A stretch of 64,000 bases of DNA from Rhododendron vialii (taxonomy: Eukaryota > Streptophyta > Magnoliopsida > Ericales > Ericaceae): contig NC_080568.1 of assembly GCF_030253575.1 (NCBI RefSeq), forward strand, positions 2,807,501-2,871,500, read 5' to 3'. Both the position numbers and the translations under genes were made by a program. The first letter of the stretch is position 1. Each line of letters starts with the position of its first letter. Below the pieces are notes generated by a model. The model did no database searches. It was given only the letters and a program-made list of their open reading frames with translations, and had not been told where the DNA came from. Positions 1 through 10,807 of this stretch are shown here, in pieces.

Positions 1-206
1 ACCCAGTTAGTTAGCCGTCAATCATCAAATACTTCTCTATCAAATGACAAAGATTGACTTTTTTCTTCTCCGAACAAGATGAATCCAGATATATTAATAC
101 GAAAAAAGTACAATGGAACAAAATATACAACTAAAAAGAAAACAAAATACAAAAAAGATTGACTTGAATTTATACTTTCTCTTGACGAAGCTGCAAAAAT
201 CAAAAA

Positions 207-278
207 AGGTCCTACCGGGAGTCGAACCCAGGTCGCTGGATTCAAAGTCCAGAGTGCTAACCACTACACCATAGAACC
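207..278 (-). tRNA. tRNA-Gln (anticodon UUG)
   Basis: Reading the minus strand gives a 72-nt cloverleaf. The acceptor stem GGTTCTA pairs with TAGGACC (one G-T pair), followed by the discriminator base T. The D-arm, an anticodon stem CTGGA/TCCAG around the loop CTTTGAA (anticodon TTG) and a T-arm with the loop GTTCGACTC are all present. The anticodon reads the glutamine codon CAA. There is no intron. A short T-rich stretch follows the 3' end, as expected for an RNA polymerase III terminator. It looks like an intact nuclear gene. Confidence 0.95.
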
Positions 279-545
279 CCCTGATGTCAGTTTTCCTAAT
301 TTTAAATATTTTAATGCGTAATTCTTGATGGGAACTCTTTCGCTTCTCAAATTCCAATTTCTAACGCGCAAAGTGCAAACAAGCCGACCTTTGTGGTGTT
401 TGAGCTTCACTCGTTTACTAAAATGAGCCTAAAACTTAAGCTCGACTTGTTTGTATAAATGAGCCGTACAAATTAACAAGCCTAGCCTAAATAATTTACT
501 TAACGAGCCAAGCCTAACTCCAAAACAAGTTCTGCTCGATAACTA
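279..545. other. Intergenic, no gene seen
   Basis: AT-rich DNA. From about 380 to 545 it contains repeated gagcc/aagcc-type words (cgagccaagcc and similar). They resume after the MITE at 546-791, up to about 870, so the MITE split an older low-complexity repeat. Confidence 0.5.
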
Positions 546-791
546 ATGCCTTGTTTGGATGCTAATTTGAAAAGAAAAAAAAATTCAACTCAAAAAACAG
601 TCGGTACCACTACTTTTAATTATTATTTTCATTTCTCTCTCCACTATTCAATTATTATTTTCTTTTCTCTCTCTATCTCTATCTCTCTTTACTCATTATC
701 CATATCTCTACTTTTATTACCCTAATTTCTGTCTCCACTCATTACACAAAAATCAATCTCAAAAATTTTCAAAAACTCATCCACAAAGCAT
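546..791. repeat. MITE-like element with short terminal inverted repeats
   Basis: The left end atgccttgtttggatg is mirrored by catccacaaagcat at the right end. The interior is a pyrimidine-rich strand full of attattattttc and tctctctcc words. Similar interiors occur near 1570-1640, 22250-22400 and 26790-26880, so this is a dispersed family. No clear target-site duplication was found. It carries no coding sequence. Confidence 0.55.
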
Positions 792-3700
792 AAATGAGTC
801 AAGCGGAGCTTTAACGAGCATGGCAATGAACTGCTCGCGATCAGCTCGGTTCGTTTGCATCTCTGTGACTAATTGTATGTAGGAATAAGATACTACTACA
901 CTTGTTTTAGCTACACAACCAACTTAATCACAGGCGCAATTACTTTTCCTCTAGTTATATTTAATTGTGAACTCAATTTTCTACTTTGGTTGGAAACAAG
1001 TCCTTTCCCTTCAATTAATGTTCCAACTCTTGACAAGTTTCCCTCTTGTTTTATCTTCCAACCAAAGAAAGCAAGTTAAGGGTCTCTGATGTTTGCACGT
1101 AATTGTTGATTCTCCGCATAAGATGGAGTATTAAGATACTAATTATTTATTAGCTGTCATCCACCCGCAGTCACGAGTTTTTTTTTATAACTCAGGTGTC
1201 CAGATCAGTTTATGTGTACCTCGATTAGTCGAGAGGGACCAATCTCACCGTCCACTTTCAAGAAGTCCCAATTAAAATCAGAGCAAAACTCTGTAAGAAC
1301 TGGCCCCAAAAAAATTGATAATACCTAAGCACAATTAGAGTTGAATACAAATTATTCCTTTTTTCCCTTTGGCAAAGTTCTAATAAGATAACTGCATAAG
1401 CTTATATATTCCTTAAAAATATAAATACTAGTCCTTTCTCCATCACTTAAATATTGTGTTTTGTATTGGATGTTATTTAAACATTTAAATGCTTTAAGAA
1501 TGTGTTCGTTTTGAATCCTAGAACCCAGCCTCTCTCTCTGTGCACGGTTTCCCAAAAGTTTTCCCTTCAATTAGTAATTTCTTTTCTTTTTCTATCTCTC
1601 TCTGCTCATTACTCAAAAAATCTTCTTCAAAACTCTAATCAAACATGCTATAAAGCTTCTGAAACTGTAGTTCATAGTTCGACCCCACCTTTACAAAATT
1701 CTTGTTCCATCCCTGCCTACCCCCACCAAGTCATACAATGTTCCAATCCCATGATTCCCATCATGACCTCAATAAATTGCCACCCAACTGCTTTAACAAA
1801 GGGTATAAGTAAAACAAATTCACACTCAAATTAAAATCTCAACGGTCTTCTCTTATCGTCTTGTAGTTCTTCCTTCAAGGTTAAGAATATGGGACAGAAG
1901 AGATTAGATGGATCAAGAAGTTCCTCTTGTAGCCGAATCTCGATCTGATTAACTTGCCCACTTTTATCACGAGCTCACGATTGATCGGAGCAAGATCGGA
2001 GCGGCGGCGATTTGCCCTGCACAGCACGCTGCGCAGCACGGTCCATTCACGTAATTATAAATGAATGGATTTTCCGTATAGTATAAATTTTGTTTGTATT
2101 TCATTTTTTCTTGGGCTCAATGAATTTGTCAATTATTGCATTACTACTATGTATGGATTTTTACCAGCTATGGAATTTACTTCCGGAATTTAAACCTGGA
2201 CCCCATCTAATTGCAACTAATTGAGACTATTAATCATTTTTTGATCAGCTTATCTTGATTAGCACTATTAGGAAATCAGGATTACAAATTCATTTTTGAT
2301 CAGCTTATCACGATTAGCACTATTGGGAAATCACGACATCGACGTGTCATCAATATGATTAATTTGAACCGTACACGATGCACGTAAGACCCACCCTCAT
2401 TTGCATCATATACGTATCGTTGAATAGGGGTGATTTCAATTCGGGTTTGATCGGTTCGGGATAAAAGTTACAAAGACCGATTCGGTTCGGGGTGAATATT
2501 TCCAAGACCACTCCCAACGGGAGTTAAGTTTGATTCAGTCCGGTTTGAGGTGGGGTCAGTACAGTCGGAGATTTCGGTACCCAAAATGGGCCTTAGTTGG
2601 CCAAATATAGAACTTGAAGGGGTCTAGATGGCCCAAACCCATCAATTTAAGAAAATTTTGAACATTCCTTAGTTGGGCCTTAGGGTTTGTGGTTTAGGAG
2701 AGATGGACGGTTGAGATTAAAAATAAATAGATGAACAGAACCAATTAATATAAAATATATAAAAACCCTCGGTTTATGTAGTCAGTGCGGTTCGGCCCTG
2801 GGTGGTTAAAATTTGGTTCTGTTCGGGGTGGTTAAAATTCCAGCCGCCCGAGATCGAACCAATATAACTTTTTTCTTGTTCTATAATCGAAATTGGGTAA
2901 AAACCGACCGAAAACCAAAAAAACCGCAAATAGAAAAAAAGAACGGCACGTATTTTTTTACATTTGCCATATCAAAACACATGCACATCAAAGGTGGCAA
3001 CATCTCGTACTATTTCCGTGTACGTACTGGAATTGAAGTGAACCGGAATAGCTGGAGTTATAGTCTAGGGTATAGAAAAGGGCAAATGGAAAGCTACATG
3101 GCATCCACCTAGCATTCCCAACCGAACCCCGAGTAATCATTTAGCGTTCCCGGAGTATCATGTGGTATTACCTACGTCGTACTCTCACATAGCGATAAAT
3201 TATGCGGCAGAGACATTATCATTCGTCTATCCTGGGTGATCGAGAGTCAAGGAGTGACCCACATTGCATTTTTAGCAATCCTTTATATGCGAAGAATACC
3301 ACAAGATACTTTAGGAGTACCCAATTCGGCTAGAAACCTCTTTTGAATAGAACCCCAAACACATGATATACGAATAAGAAAAACGTACAGTAAAGAAATC
3401 AACAGAATTACGTGATTTCCCAAAACTAGGTGCATCTACAGGAGCGAGAGCGGCTATCATTTTTCTTATTATCACTGCAGTAAGGTTTTTACATCATTGC
3501 AATAAGGTTTTTACACAGAGTATTTATATTCCGCTCCAGCATCTGACCTATTTCTAAAACTTCTTAGTTTCTCTTCATATTAAGTATTAACATACGAGCC
3601 ACAAGTTCTAACAACTCTACCACATGATCTTACAATTATAGTACCAATTAACAAAAGACAGAATAACAACAGAATACCACAAGGCGATGCCACATGATAT

Positions 3701-5140
3701 GCCGGAAGTACCCGATTTGGGCCGGAAACCCCACCACATGATCTTGCAATTACACTACCAACAAAAGAGAGAATAACAACATCTCATTATTATGGTTAGT
3801 ATATGTCACAATTTTTGTCCTGTTTTTGCACATAACTGCCCAAACCCAAGAACTTCACGAAGAAGATAGTTTACACCATTCTATTCCCATACCATTCCAA
3901 ACAATCAAAAAGTTGCAAAAATACGCTCCGGAACAAAACTATTAAGTACACAGGCCGGGTCGGCCCTGAAACATTTTGGGTTCAATGTGCAAGATCGTGA
4001 CAATATGAGACCGACGTTTTGAATAACGGTAACGGATTGGGTAGCGGTGTAGCTGTAGCGAGGGTACAATGATATGTAGCGGGAATTGAGCGTAGCGATC
4101 GTGGATTTTTTGGAAAAAATTTGGCGCATCTACAAGTCCCGTAGAGGTACGTAGTGGCTGTGAAGTGGTCAAAAAATCAAATTGAAGGCAATACGTATCG
4201 TGAATCAGTCGTAATGGATGTGAATTTAGGGCCGCAACAGGGTTGTAGTGGTATCGGAGGGCGGAAAACCGCTAGGTAGCAGTCGATATTTAATTCTATG
4301 CGTGGACTCTCACATGTTTCCTTAATAGTTTCCATAAATTAACGAGAAGGAATATAATTGGATAAAAATTTCCGCAAGAATAAATTTAAAATAAGACATT
4401 AAACAATGATCAATTCTTGTTTTCTGGTAATGTTTATCGCTGATCAAGCTTAGCCACGCGATTATCGCTGATCAAGCTAATCGATGGCACCTATAATGGA
4501 AAAATATATATTTATTAAAAATATCTCGGAGAATTAAGAAGGCCCCTATTTTGGCCATAAAATTCACGGTTCTAGGTCAGCGGACCTGCTGTAACACCCC
4601 GTCTTACATCGGAAGAACTCTACATGAATAATCTTGAGCATATAACAAATTTTGTGGGCTACTATTAATATCTTGAGCTTAAATTTTTAGGTCATGTGGT
4701 GTGACTTGTTGATCAAAAAGCAAGATACTAAACTAGTGATCTGCTTAGGGCATTCACTTAATGAATTGTTAATAACTTGGAAAATTGTAGAGATTTTTTT
4801 TCCCCATAAAATTCATCCGATGAACTTTTATAAATTAAAATATTCGAGTTGTGTAGGGTCCCGGACACGCCGGCGCCACCTTCTGTCCGCCCCTGGAGCT
4901 ATTACTGAGGGGTGAGGGCCGGGCCTGAAAACTAACCCAAAAAAGAAAAAGAAAGAGAGAGAGGGGGACAAAATAGGGGGTGACAGAGACAGTGGAGGTG
5001 TCGTTTTTTGGGATTTTGTTAAAGAGAGAAACGGCTAAAAGGGTTTAGTGGGAGGGGCCACGTCACGTGAAGTGAGGAGGAGGCTCTTTAGTTTTATACC
5101 TGCAAAATGTAGATGTTTTTGGGTTCCGAAATGATATTGC
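792..5140. other. Gene-free repeat-derived DNA
   Basis: I see no convincing gene. At 1190-1300 there is a fragment of a common plant repeat (actcaggtgtccagatcag); a related word recurs near 19630-19660. At 2420-2960 the strand is rich in ggttcgg/ttcggtt words, typical of a degenerate plant interspersed repeat. The phrase accacaagatact...gtacccaattcgg near 3300 recurs in altered form near 3675-3735. All open frames here are short and of non-coding composition. Confidence 0.4.
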
Positions 5141-5517
5141 TACGGACGGGTACCATTCCGAAAATATATTGACGATCGTGTCGGGTAGTCTCCGTCTACT
5201 GGACGGTAGATCCGAGCCGTCCAAAAATTAAAAAAAAAAAAAACAAGTGGACTTTGGCAGGAATCAACGGCATCCGACGTGCGTAGGTACTCGATCTAAA
5301 CACCTTATTTTTTCGTATATACATGTATATACAAAAAAAATACGAAAAATGGGGTGTTCGGATCGAGCATCTACGCATATTGGATGCCATTGATTCCCAT
5401 TGAATCCACTCGGTTTTTTTTTTTGTAGAATTTTTGGACAGTTCGGATCAGCCGTCCAATGGCTGGAGACGAGCCGGCGCAACTATCGGTGCATTTTCGG
5501 GATGATACCCATCGATA
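5141..5517. repeat. Long-inverted-repeat MITE
   Basis: The outer ends tacggacgggtacc and ggatgatacccatcgata are inverted copies. The inner arms also pair: aatcaacggcatccgacgtg on the left with atgccattgattcc on the right, and acaccttattttttcgta with tacgaaaaatggggtgt. The fold centre is near 5325 in a tatacatgtatata palindrome. Nearly the whole 377 bp can fold into one hairpin. There is no coding potential and no clean target-site duplication. Confidence 0.7.
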
Positions 5518-6174
5518 CCAATAGCAGGACTCCTTTTGGGTTAATGCAAATTGCAAGTAACGTAAAAAGTGTAATGATTCATTATTTTGTGTTGGCACTC
5601 TAACCAAATGGACGGAGGCCAGAGAGCGTGATTGATGTTTGAGCCACAGCGAGAGAGACTCTGTTCTACGGTCCCCATAAGGTCACCTGTATTTCAATTA
5701 TCGTGCCATGTCAATCGGTAAAACTTCGTCGAGAAGATATCTTTGTACGGTGCTGCAACTCCGTAAATGAAATTTAGGTCGGTTACTGAGTTTGAGGATT
5801 TGGGTCGATTGCTTTTTTACATAAACGTGAACATGACATGTTCCGATAAAAATAAAATGAGATACAGTAAACTGAACCCGCACACGTAACTTGAGAATGA
5901 CGAGTAATCGATTGTGTGCTCGACCTAAATGTGACACAAACCCAATTTCAGCCCAATGCCAAAATCAGTAAGATTTATATTGCTTCATTAACCTTTTAAT
6001 TTATTCTTTTAGGTATAAGTATGGTGCAACAAAATACTAACTTTTTACTTTAAAATTTATTTCATTAGAATAGTATGGTAAATATTTTTTTACTTTACAG
6101 GTATATTAACACGAACTACAAAAGACTAAAGCGGAAATCACATGACTCGGACGCAACGTACTCCATCACCCTAC
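5518..6174. other. Intergenic upstream of SWEET
   Basis: AT-rich sequence without a supported gene. Short overlapping open frames on both strands lack coding character. Confidence 0.4.
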
Positions 6175-6340
6175 TAATGATCCGTTTTTACTAACAAAAA
6201 ATACTAAAAACTTAACGTTTTTTACCATCTTGTTTCTACTAACAAAAATGTTATAAACAAAAAAAAAATTGCTACGGTAACTCTACTCACAAACCTATCA
6301 AAAACTTATTCATTACCGAAAATACCTAACAATTTTTTAA
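6175..6340 (+). repeat. Dispersed AT-rich repeat, copy 1
   Basis: Shares order and wording with 42670-42870 read on the opposite strand: taccatcttgtttctac, gctacggtaactctact and taccgaaaatacctaacaa here correspond to caagatggtaaaa, agtagagttactgtagc and gttaggtgttttcggta there. Two copies of one non-coding interspersed repeat in inverse orientation 36 kb apart; class unknown. This copy lies about 160-325 bp upstream of the SWEET CT tract. Confidence 0.6.
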
Positions 6341-6495
6341 CCACAAATAAAAATCTAAAAAAAACTTCAGTACCACCCTGTGTGAAGTGAAATTGATAAA
6401 ATTTGATGAGTTGGGTGAATGGTATTAATCATACGCTACCTACTAATACTTCCCTCCACTTGTCATGCAACAAAGATGAGGAGTTCAATCCCCAC

Positions 6496-6500
<5 letters not shown>

Positions 6501-6564
<64 letters not shown>
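6501..6564. repeat. (CT)n microsatellite next to the SWEET TATA box
   Basis: An uninterrupted CT run of about 64 bp ends five bases before the TATA-like motif. Such Y-patches are common in plant core promoters, but this one is unusually long. Confidence 0.95.
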
Positions 6565-6566
<2 letters not shown>

Positions 6567-6569
6567 CCC

Positions 6570-6576
6570 TATAAAT
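6570..6576 (+). promoter_or_regulatory. TATA box of the SWEET gene
   Basis: TATAAAT lies 171 bp upstream of the SWEET start codon, just 3' of a CT tract. Transcription would start near 6600 and give a 5' leader of about 140 nt that contains the GA repeat at 6713-6740. Position and sequence fit a plant core promoter; the start site itself is inferred. Confidence 0.6.
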
Positions 6577-6710
6577 TGCTTACCCCCGGTTTCTATTACT
6601 CTTCAATACACCATCTTCATGAGATCCTCAGATTATTAGCCCTGCATCTCAGAATAAAGCTGGGGGTTCCATAAAGAGAACCTTCAGCTAATATACATAT
6701 TTCCATTTCC

Positions 6711-6712
<2 letters not shown>

Positions 6713-6740
<28 letters not shown>
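6713..6740. repeat. (GA)n in the SWEET 5' leader
   Basis: A GA run of about 28 bp directly abuts the SWEET ATG at 6741. It can pair with the CT tract 150 bp upstream and leaves the start codon in a purine-only context (gagagATGG). Confidence 0.9.
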
Positions 6741-6748
<8 letters not shown>

Positions 6749-9700
6749 ATTTGACTTCCAGCACCCTCTAGTGTTCACATTTGGTCTCTTGGGTAAGTGT
6801 TCTAATGATCTTACTCAATTTTACATTCTATTCAGATCTCACTCAATTTCTTTTGTTCATCACCTTTTTCCGGCATCAAATGGACCTTTTTCCCTGTTTT
6901 TGTTTTCCGGCATCAAATGAACAGGGGATGCTGTTGAGCATTTCTCTGCAGAGCGGCGCCGAGCAGCGACTCGGTCGTTTATCTCGATACGGACAGTTCG
7001 GTTTAAATTTGAACGTAAATGAATCTGAACCCAAATTAGTTGGACGGGCTCGGCAGCATCCCCATTCCAAAATTTAGTTCACCTCATTAGCGACCAATTA
7101 AGCCTAACAACTTACAGTTGTCCCACCTTTTCATTTGTTTCTTTTCTAGTTAATGTACAGTTTATTTTCGTGCATATATGCATGAAATATGCATGTCTAC
7201 ATACAAACAAATATACACGTGTCAAATGTCAACCTACTTGATTTTCTTGCATATCAGCCTTCTTCTTTTTTTTGAATTATTTCTCATTTGTAACCTCAGA
7301 ATAATTTTTTCATATATTGGGTTCTTTGCGTGATCAACCTTCCCCGTTTTAAACTAACTAATGCATGTGGTGTCCCAAGTGAGTGATCGACACCATGTAC
7401 TCTTGTTCATTTGATAGAGGTCCGAACCATCAACTGATCTTAATCTTATTCTTGGATCTTGTTTGGATTATATATTGAAAAATAATTTGTAGATTTTCTT
7501 TGAATTTCTCTATGTATACTATTTGATTAATTCATCCACTTTTTCTTTTCATTTTCTTTTAGTGTCATCTTTGTTAGGATACTTGGAATATTTTTCTATT
7601 TCTTTTTATTTGTTCGAAAAGGAGAGAATTTTCCAATCACTACAAATAACTATGCTGACTTTTGCGGAGAATGACTTTTGCGGAGAAAATTACGTGGTGT
7701 CAACTAATTTTGATAACTATGGGTAATATCATACTCAATCTACAATCCATATTTAGGTATAACGTTTTTAGCAAAAATATTTCTCTTTTGGTTAAAGTTA
7801 TTTACGTTTTCGGTTAGTCCCTACTGGAAAACAAAAAAAGTAAATGTGCAGAAAAATCTAAAAGACAAATTAAAAAAGCTAGGTACTGATCAATCTTCTT
7901 GGCTTCTTGTGTACTTTTTCTATTAATTTTATGATTCATTTTGTTTTTTTACCAAAAGTTTAGAAGATATCAACCGCAAATGATGCCTTAATTATTGATA
8001 TCTTCAGTCTTGTTCAATTACATTTAGGATCCGGCTTCTCTGCAATTTGATTGCAGAGAGGCCAACGCTTTCCTGAAAGAAACCGTTAAAAACACTTTGG
8101 ATGGCTAGGACCAACAACAGACGGCAGAGATGCCAAATTCTGACATTTACACATGTATGTGTCATGATAAATCTTACCTACTACTTAACTTTTAAATTAA
8201 AAGTTGGGTACTTATTTGAACTATAATCCCATCTGATAACCCTGCACCTCATATAAATTGTTATGGATCAAGTAATTAATTCCTCCAACCGGGATAATTT
8301 TAGTCCGTTACAAAAAATTAAAAAATAAAATAAATTGTGCTACTTTTCGGATAAAAAGTAAAATATTTTAATTTCTTTGTTTTCGTTACTAATTTAAAGA
8401 ATTAATTGGACTAAAATTGTGGGACGAACAGTGTGTTACTATTGGACCACTGAATTAAATAAGTTCATTTTACATGGAAAATACTAATGAAATATTTATG
8501 TAATATTTCAGGTAACATTGTTTCAATCTTTGTGTTCCTTGCGCCATTGTAAGTCCCCTTATGACCTAATTCACTTTCGATTCCAATAATGTTCACCTTA
8601 ATTTATGCTTTCATTTGTTTCGCTCCCGAAAATTTAGCCATGGAATACTATTCAGCTGTGTGAACAATTGTGTGTATCCATTTCGATTTGCAGGCCGACA
8701 TTTATCGAAATATACCGAAAGAAATCGATTCTAGGGTTCCAATCCCTACCATATGTGGTTGCACTATTCAGTTCCATGCTTTGGCTGTACTATGCATTCC
8801 TCAAAACAGATGCAACCCTTCTCATCACCATCAACTCGCTCGGTTGCATCGTTGAGGCGATTTACATCGTCGTCTACCTCGTCTATGCTCCGAAGAACGC
8901 CAGGGTACGTATAATATTGAACTAGATAAATTAACATAGTAATACTTGGTTTACTCACACAAAATTGTAGTAGTGTGTGTGCACTTATTTTAGCCATTGA
9001 TCAGGATAGCACTAAAACAGCGTTTTTCGATACCATCTATTAGTAATTGTGAGTATTGGATTATGAACAGAAACACACGGCGAAGCTGCTCGTTGGAATG
9101 AACGTCTTACTCTTCTTCGCCATCCTGCTCTTTACACACTTTGTACTCCAAGGCCGAAAACGTGTCCTAGCCGTTGGATGGGTTTGTGTTGCCGTCTCTG
9201 TGAGCGTCTTTGCAGCACCTCTGAGCATCGTGGTAACTAAGCCTATCTCTCAACATAAAACACGGGACATTTCCCGTTATGTTCGCATCAATAAGCATAT
9301 GATTATTCGTCGTTCCTATATCTCTCTGTCCCCGATTCGATGAAGTCAAAGTTGCAGGATCGTGTGATTCGGTTATGTTTGAAATTGTCACGGAATCATG
9401 ACTTGTTAACAGTGCATTGACATTGTCTTTCTCCTTTCTTCTTCGCAGCTCCAGGTTGTCCGTACCCGAAGCGTCGCATTCATGCCTTTCACATTGTCTT
9501 TCTCGCTAACACTGAGCGCGGTCATGTGGTTCTGCTACGGCATATTTCAAAAGGACCCCTGTATCTGGGTGAGTGGTCATTTCGACATTTTTTCAACTCA
9601 TTATGTAACAACAAATAACACCTTGTTCTGTTTTGATTCGTTCTTTTTCGTGTTTTTTTCGCAATCTGCAGATCCCAAACGTACTGGGTTTCTTCTTGGG

Positions 9701-10004
9701 GCTGATTCAAATGGCGCTGTACGCCGTGTACAGAAATGCAAGGGAGATTTTGACAGAGAAGAAGCTACCAGCAGATCACATAATCAACATCGTGATGTTG
9801 GGCACTCCTGAAGTGCATCCGGTTCATGATGCTGAAAAGACCGGAAGCGAAAACAATGGGGTTAAAGATCATGAGAAAGAAGAGGAGAATGAACAAACAG
9901 ACAACAACAATAATCAGGAGAAATTTGTGGCTTTACCACATGAATTACCCAACCAAGCAACTGTGCAGCTCGATTCACCAGTGCTCGTCATCTGTAGAGC
10001 TTGA
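6741..10004 (+). CDS. Clade III SWEET sugar transporter, six exons
   Basis: Predicted exons are 6741-6792, 8512-8548, 8694-8904, 9071-9232, 9449-9568 and 9672-10004. All use GT/AG sites and phases match, giving 304 residues. The 52- and 37-nt first exons are typical of plant SWEETs. The protein has two triple-helix MtN3/saliva units and seven membrane segments. Visible family words are [81 protein letters not shown] and [14 protein letters not shown] cytosolic tail rich in E, N and K (about residues 240-304) follows, as in clade III members (SWEET9-15 type), which export sucrose across the plasma membrane in phloem loading, nectar and seeds. Intron 1 is 1.7 kb. The start is set by the conserved N-terminus. 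The gene looks intact. Clade is assigned from motifs, not a tree. Confidence 0.93.
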
Positions 10005-10807
10005 TTTTGCAGTTTTTTTTCACATTTTTCATGCATTCAGCTTCATTCGATCCGATGACATTACCTAATCTCTCTCGATCTCTCTACATATCTCTACATA
10101 TCGAAGATTCGCAATAACGACGTATTTGAAACTATGAATGTTTTTAATGCTATGAGGTTCTTTTTTGGATTCATTTTGTTTTTCTGATACGTAGACTTCA
10201 CGTGCTTGCCTATACCCCCAATGATTGGGAACTAAATGGGTTATGTTATGTTGTTGTAGACTTCACGTGCTTGGTACATAATCCAATATGCAAGAGTAGA
10301 GAGAGCGAGTGATCGACCCATACCAATGTTAAGCCCAGAAATACACACTGAAAGCACAAGCAAAAGCATACAAGCAAGAGTCAATCCAACAGTATTTTAA
10401 AACAAGAAGACAGAGAAATGAGGTATTTACATGGAAGAAATGAATTCTTCGAATCGCGCTGAACAAGAAAACTATGGTGCTGAAGGACTGGTATACGCCA
10501 AAAATCAAAATGTTGAATATGAATACATACAACAACAGGATGAACAACCTCAAAAAGGCAGCAGAAGTACCACATGAGACCATATTCCTCCCAAAAAAAT
10601 TTAAAACCTCATAATCTTGTGCTCTGTTTTCTTCTATCCGCATATGTACGCCGTTTCCTTCCGCCCTTTTTTATGTGTTCCGAAAAAAATAAATGAAATT
10701 GCAGAAGTAACCATTTGAGCCCCCCATTGTTTCTTCAGTCCCTCTACTACATGTGCTGAATATGAGCAAAGGCAAAAGATGGAGCCTTCAGTAAACGTTT
10801 GGGGGTT
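10005..10807. other. Convergent intergenic spacer, SWEET and kinase 3' ends
   Basis: The two genes point at each other across about 800 bp. This spacer must hold both 3' UTRs and polyadenylation signals. The phrase gtagacttcacgtgcttg occurs twice (about 10192 and 10256), marking a small local duplication. The minus-strand open frame at 10329-10643 has no recognisable domain and probably lies in the kinase 3' UTR or spacer. Confidence 0.5.

Noticed and set aside
2813-3112. 99-codon plus-strand frame
   Set aside because: It begins inside the degenerate ggttcgg repeat and shows no recognisable protein motif.
6403-6639. Open frame with a long Leu-Ser run
   Set aside because: It is produced by the CT microsatellite and overlaps the SWEET promoter.
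8764-9391. Minus-strand frames across the SWEET exons
   Set aside because: They are shadows of the real exons on the other strand and have no domain.
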